Shown here piece by piece: positions 59,337-64,000 of a stretch of DNA of 64,000 nt (its first letter is position 1; the number at the start of each line of letters is the position of its first letter). The stretch is from positions 434,001 through 498,000 of the forward strand of contig CADCXA010000062.1 in NCBI GenBank assembly GCA_902806565.1, given 5' to 3'. Under the pieces are notes generated by a model. It did not search any database, had not been told where the DNA came from, and worked only from the letters and a program-made list of their open reading frames with translations. The position numbers and the translations under genes were made by a program. Source of the DNA: Hypoxylon rubiginosum (taxonomy: Eukaryota; Ascomycota; Sordariomycetes; Xylariales; Hypoxylaceae).

Positions 59337-59899
59337 CTTATTTCCTTGTCACCGAATGTTTAGGTAAATATTGGAATAGGAGTGGTATTTTGCGTAGATG
59401 GAAGATGACAAAAAAAGGAGAAAGGCGCCCTCTTTATAAATTCAGAGATCCAAACTTATACTCACCACCCTAAGCACCCGTGAAGCTAACAAAATAACTT
59501 TACTTTGGCCCGAGACGTGTTCGTGCTCAGGAGAGTTTACAATCGTTCGTTAGAATATTAGGTTTTTATAAATGTGTCATCTATATATCCCGAAGTATCT
59601 TGTCTGCCCCCCCGCCCCCCCTATTTAACTGCCATGGTCAACCGCCAATTTATTATGGAAGACGAACACTTTTTAAGGAAACGAATACACTTAAAGTTGA
59701 ACCTCAAGTTCGAAGTCGATATCCACGTATCACGTAGAATTAGTAGCCAAGATCCGCATCCACGTAGGCAGGACGAGACACGCTTTAAGAATTTCTCGAG
59801 GTCTATCGGAGCATACATATCCCACGCTCTAGGATCAAACAATACCCAAGTAACAATGGTACATCTACATCTATAACTATATCTTTAGTCTGAAATAAA
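59337..59899. other. Intergenic, nothing firm
   Basis: Contains a short C-run (ccccccgccccccc at about 59608-59621). Small frames 59574-59876 are not supported. Confidence 0.45.
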
Positions 59900-61052
59900 T
59901 CAAGATTTTGGCTGCCCATATCTCAGGGTCGTCCTGCTCCAAAGCTCATTCCCGCTCATCTGGAACTCGAGACCCTGGAGGTACGCCCTTAACACCGGCG
60001 TGTCCTTCTGCGCCAGAATATCATCCACCAATATCCGGTGCTTGAGCTCCCACTCTCTGCACAGGTGGCAGAGGACGCGCTTCGCGGCATCGGTGCTGAT
60101 CTCGGTCTCTTTCGCCAGCACGGCGACCGCTGTGCACAGCACCCCGCCCTCCTCGTGGAGAGTTTGGGCGGCCAGGGCTTCTTTCTCGTACGACCAGATG
60201 TCGTTGACGATCGAAAGGTGCTTGGAGCAGTTTCGGTCCACGGGACGAACCAGCTCGAGGTCTGAAGGCGGCACCGAAAGCGCCATAGAAAAGCGCATCA
60301 GTGCGGCAAGGAGGCTTGGGAGAAACTTTAGCGTCGCACACCCATACGTCTAATCTTATTCTCGTTTGAACAGCATAGAAATGGCAATAGACTAAACTTA
60401 CGCCTTGCCGACATCGGCTTCGCGATACTCTAGATATTGGCCTAGCCCCATCTCGGTCAGACGCGCGGGATCTGTCTGCGCGCGCATGAAGGTGAACACA
60501 GGCTCGATGATCTCGTCGGCCATGCCCCTATCCTGCGCACGCATAGACTCCCAGAGGTCATAGCCGATCCATTCAACCGGCACGCTGCGATCCGGCAGGA
60601 TGGAGCCTTGAAATAGTGGCATCAACTTCTTGTTATAAGCGCGGCCATCCTCGAGGGACATGTGTTCGAGGATATCTATCTGCTTGTCAATGCCAATTCT
60701 ACGCTACACTTGTAGTGCCAAGAGCACATAGGGAGAATCGAAGCTTACCATCCACCAGGAAAAGCAGCGTTAGCAATCGACATGCATAGTGGATGCGGTC
60801 ATCCAGCGCCTTAGGAAAGTAGAGGCATGTCACGCGCGAGAAGCCCGCCGCCACGAACTTTCTGCGCGCTTTCGTACTAGGAAAGGGCCAGTGCTGAAGG
60901 AAAAAGCCATCTACCTCGGCAATAACCTTTTCATGAAGAGGGTGGATTTGCGCTGTCCAGTCCGATGAAGGGACGTGAATCGCCAGTTGCTTCAATGCAG
61001 CTGCAGGTTTGGCTTGCTCCCGAGTGAGAGCATCTTCAGCGATAGGTGCCAT
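59900..61052 (-). CDS. Sesquiterpene cyclase, aristolochene-synthase-like (class I)
   Basis: Exons 61052..60749, 60675..60402, 60314..59900; introns 73 nt (gtaagc, TTGAC, gatag) and 87 nt (gtaagt, ccaag); 330 aa, the usual size for fungal aristolochene synthases. The DDxxE metal-binding motif is split by the first intron: spliced LFLVDDILEHMS, with D-D-I-L-E. The second metal motif is VNDIWSYEKE (N-x3-S-x3-E). DDRIHYACRLLTLLFL and the terminal TTLRYGQPKS also match. The enzyme should ionise farnesyl diphosphate with Mg2+ and cyclise it; whether the product is aristolochene or another eremophilane/germacrane cannot be told. It diverges from the P450 gene across 740 bp. Confidence 0.9.
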
Positions 61053-61792
61053 GCTGCTGGGTTTATTTGGGGCTCGGTGAGTAACGACTTGTAACTTGGA
61101 TTGTCAGATAGTTAAGATTTGGGCTTCGGTTAATATACAGGCAGCGTCGTAAGGCTAGTCAATCAATAAAGCAACAACGACGTCGTTCTAGAGAGCGTCC
61201 TAGACACCAAAACCATCCATCCATCCCGTCCTATACCGAGGCCAAGGCAAAAACCTTGATATGTAGTGCTTTACAATCATTAGTGCAATTCTATACTTAC
61301 ATACCTAGTAGCTATAAATACTTAGGTACCCTCAACGTTACATCATGATCCCAAAGAGGAAGTGCCCGACTAATAGACGAAGCTCACCGACTGAAAGAGT
61401 CACAGCGGCACAGCACCGGGAACGTCAAGCCCCTAAGCCCCTTGCTGACCTTTTCCCTTCTTGCTTCTGATTGTGGCGACCCTGTCTGCCGCCTGTGCAT
61501 TACGTATACATATCCCGACTTCCTGTTAGTCGGTATGGTAGCGTTGTGGACCCTGACAATCTATACCTAGTGGAATATTATGGTCGTATAAGGATCTGAA
61601 TGATAAGAAAGGAGATACATCAAGGTGTTATGGAATCTGAGGGTTTATCGGCATAGAGCTCCCCCACCTTATGGCCATTTCAGGGGTATCTCTAAGGGGC
61701 AACTCGTACAGCACGTCACAGATCTGGACACAAAATACCTTCTCGCTGTATGATTCTCTTTTCAGATTGACATTTTAGTCATAGTAAAAGCT
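61053..61792. promoter_or_regulatory. Shared promoter of cyclase and P450
   Basis: 740 bp between divergent starts at 61052 and 61793. The cttaggtacc stretch near 61321 and the tatacctagtgg stretch near 61562 are the only palindromic signals I can point to. No clear regulator site is assigned. Confidence 0.5.
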
Positions 61793-63801
61793 ATGTCGTC
61801 AAATCCGATGCTAGATACCGCTCTGTTGGCTCCACGCCTGCTCGATGATTGCGTGGCGTGGGCATCGTCACTGAGCAAGAATGACATCGGCGGTCTACTT
61901 TTCCTAGTTACTCTTACGCTGACTTTATGGAACTACTTCTCATCTCCTAAACAGCGCCTCGTTCCCGGCATACCTGTCATCGGCGGCGCCAGTAAGAAGG
62001 ACCGGATCAGAAGTCGGGAGCGCTTTCGACATGACTCTAAGGCTATGCTCGCAGAGGGCTACTTCCGCAACAATGTCAACGGCGGATTCTTCTATGTGCC
62101 GTCCCCTTTGGGTGAGCGCCTCATGCTCCCGGTCCGCTATCTCGAAGATCTGAAGACGGCGCCTGTCGACAAGGTCGATTTCGTGGGGACCTTCATCGAG
62201 ATGTTCGAGGGCAAATACACGACCTTTGGGAGCCGTAGCACGCTACACCCTCGGACGGTCAAGGCAGACTTGAACCAGCACCTACCGGATGTAATGATGA
62301 GCGTGCAAGACGAGATTGTCGAATGCTTTGACGAGATCTTCCCCAAGTGCTCCGAAGAGGAGTGGACGGAGGTGCCTCTCGTAGACGTCATCACGCGCAT
62401 CGTCGCGCGCGTCTCATCCCGCATGTTCGGCGGGCCCGAGCTCAGCCGCAACGCGTCCTGGGTAGCCGCGTCCATCGCGTTCGCCATCGACGGGTACATC
62501 GGCGCGCAGAAGCTCAAGAGGTATCCCGAGTTCCTCAAGCGCCCCGCCGCGCGTCTGATCCCCGAGGTGCGCAACCTCGCCAACCACTACCGGGAGGCCG
62601 AGAGGGCCGCGCTCCCCATGCTTGCGGAGCGGGCACGCACGGGCGAGCGCCCGAAGGACTTGCTCGCGTGGATGCAGGATGCCGCGGTGGACGAGGAGAC
62701 GGACCCGCGATTCATAGCGGGTATTCTTCTCAAAATTTCATTCGCCGCGATCCATGTACGTAATGCCAGGATTTTCCTCCCCCTTTTTTGCCAGCTTCGG
62801 GAGTGAAAGTTCCCTATGAAGAACGGTTATGACTCCTGAGATATGTTTAAAGCTTCAAATATCTTAAAGAAGTAAATCACTAACTCCTTCTGTTTTCAGA
62901 CCACCGCAGCGGGAAACAGCCAGCTGATTTTCGATCTCTGTGCGCACCCCGACTTGATTCCCCTGGTCCGAGAGGAGTATGGCAGGGTCGCTGATGAAGA
63001 TGGGAAGATTGGCAAAAAGGGGTTCTTCCAGATGCATATTATGGATAGCATCATGAAAGAGAGCCAGCGATTCAATCCGCTTTTGTTAGGTAATAACTGT
63101 CTCGCTCTATACTTTCCTAAGAACTTCATCTGATTAAAACTGTCCAGTTACCTTTGAGCGCATCATTACCGAGGACTGGCGCCTCTCAGACGGGTTCGTG
63201 ATCCCAGCGCACACTACCATTGGCGTGCCCGCGCAGGCCATCGCCATGGACCCGAAGCTGTACCCCGAGCCCAAGACATTTGACGGTCTACGGTTCGCAA
63301 AACTGCGCCAATCCACGGATGATCCGGCTACGAAAGGCAAGGCCCAGTTCGTTGCGGTATGTATACATTCGAGTGTCGCCCCCCCCTTTTAGCTTTAATG
63401 TGCTACCTACCATGAATAAAAGGAGGGCCGTTTCTTTTAACAGCGCTCCCATGTGTAGACATAGTTGGAGAATTTCTGTCTCCTGAGCGGATCTAGAAAG
63501 GATATATGACTGACTCCCGCTATTCGCAGGCGAATCCGCAGAGCATGGCGTTTGGGTATGGGAGGCACGCCTGCCCCGGCCGCTTCTTTGCCGGTGACGA
63601 AATCAAGGCGATTACGATCGTAAGCATACCTGTCTCATCCCGATTGATCAATATTTGCTAATGTCTACGTAGTATCTGTTGAACAACTACGACATCAAGT
63701 TCGCGGAGGGTCAAACACGACCGAAGAGTGTCGAAGTCGAGACGCAGTTCCTGCCGGATCATGCTGTTACGATCCTGTGCAAGAAACGAAAGGCAGCCTG
63801 A
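61793..63801 (+). CDS. Cytochrome P450 monooxygenase
   Basis: Five exons: 61793-62755, 62900-63089, 63148-63356, 63530-63619, 63673-63801; introns 144, 58, 173 and 53 nt, each with donor GT[AR] and a CTAAT/CTGAC-like branch site. Product 526 aa. GGLLFLVTLTLTLWNYF (residues about 33-50) is a membrane anchor; then the proline-rich hinge (LVPGIPVIGG). The helix-K motif KESQR and the heme-binding FGYGRHACPGRFFAG are intact. The I-helix region is at the exon 1/2 junction (SFAAIHTTAAGNSQ). It is related to ent-kaurene-oxidase-type fungal P450s by overall look only. It likely oxidises the cyclase product in the ER. Frame intact, strong coding composition. Confidence 0.92.
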
Positions 63802-64000
63802 AAAACTCTTGCTATATCCACATGCCATGCAGTGACTAAGAGAATCAATTGCTTAGAAGCTAGGATGTACATCTGCCGTGACGGGACCCCTGAGATGTAT
63901 GTGATCCGCCGTAGGGGACATGTAAGGCTGTGCTCAGGGGCTGAAAGAAAAAAATGCACCTCGCAAGCAATTTCCTAGATATCTTCAGGGGTGCCCGTGT
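63802..64000. other. 3' flank of the P450, to the window edge
   Basis: No gene start is visible before the right edge. The cluster may continue beyond it. Confidence 0.5.

Noticed and set aside
61053..61792. Specific AflR-like or CGG-pair sites in the shared promoter
   Set aside because: None found that would stand out from chance by eye.

Overview
The window reads as a filamentous ascomycete chromosome (Pezizomycotina, probably a sordariomycete; the class is inferred). The reasons are short spliceosomal introns (mostly 47-110 nt, with GTRNGT-like donors and CTAAC/CTGAC branch sites), fungal-only families (Zn2Cys6 regulator, aristolochene-synthase-like cyclase, DUF7708-type protein), and a 10 kb AT-rich block almost without CpA/TpG, the mark of repeat-induced point mutation (RIP).

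Layout. 1-6 kb: the 5' part of a ferric-reductase-like membrane protein (running off the left edge), an intron-containing tRNA-Pro, a decayed tRNA-Gly, and a short-chain dehydrogenase like 1-acyl-DHAP reductase. 6-33 kb: a gene-poor accessory region with four minus-strand paralogues (A 7118-8965, B 19964-21067, C 23340-25229, D 27345-29000) of a fungal family of unknown function. Between A and B lies a RIP-degraded LTR retroelement (about 9.3-19.7 kb). Two families of dispersed Pol III-type elements (tRNA-like heads) and an inverted repeat pair lie around them. 33-50 kb: an amino-acid permease, an ACC-synthase-like aminotransferase, an orphan nuclear-looking protein, an AAA+ ATPase, a broken alcohol-oxidase (GMC) remnant, and a DUF7708-type protein.

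50.6-63.8 kb looks like a candidate sesquiterpenoid cluster: NAD(P)-binding epimerase, Zn2Cys6 regulator diverging from an MFS exporter, a CDC123/D123-like protein, then an aristolochene-synthase-type cyclase diverging from a cytochrome P450 across a 740 bp shared promoter. In the simplest model the cyclase makes a sesquiterpene from farnesyl diphosphate, the P450 and the dehydrogenase/epimerase tailor it, the MFS protein exports it, and the Zn2Cys6 protein controls the set. The grouping is inferred from position and family; no product is visible in sequence.

The most unusual observation is that A, C and D each carry an in-frame TAG at the same place in an otherwise conserved reading frame (B has a TAG nearby). 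It marks an unusual intron 3' end, a conserved termination/readthrough point, or a two-protein arrangement. All gene models were spliced by eye from frame, family continuity and splice signals.
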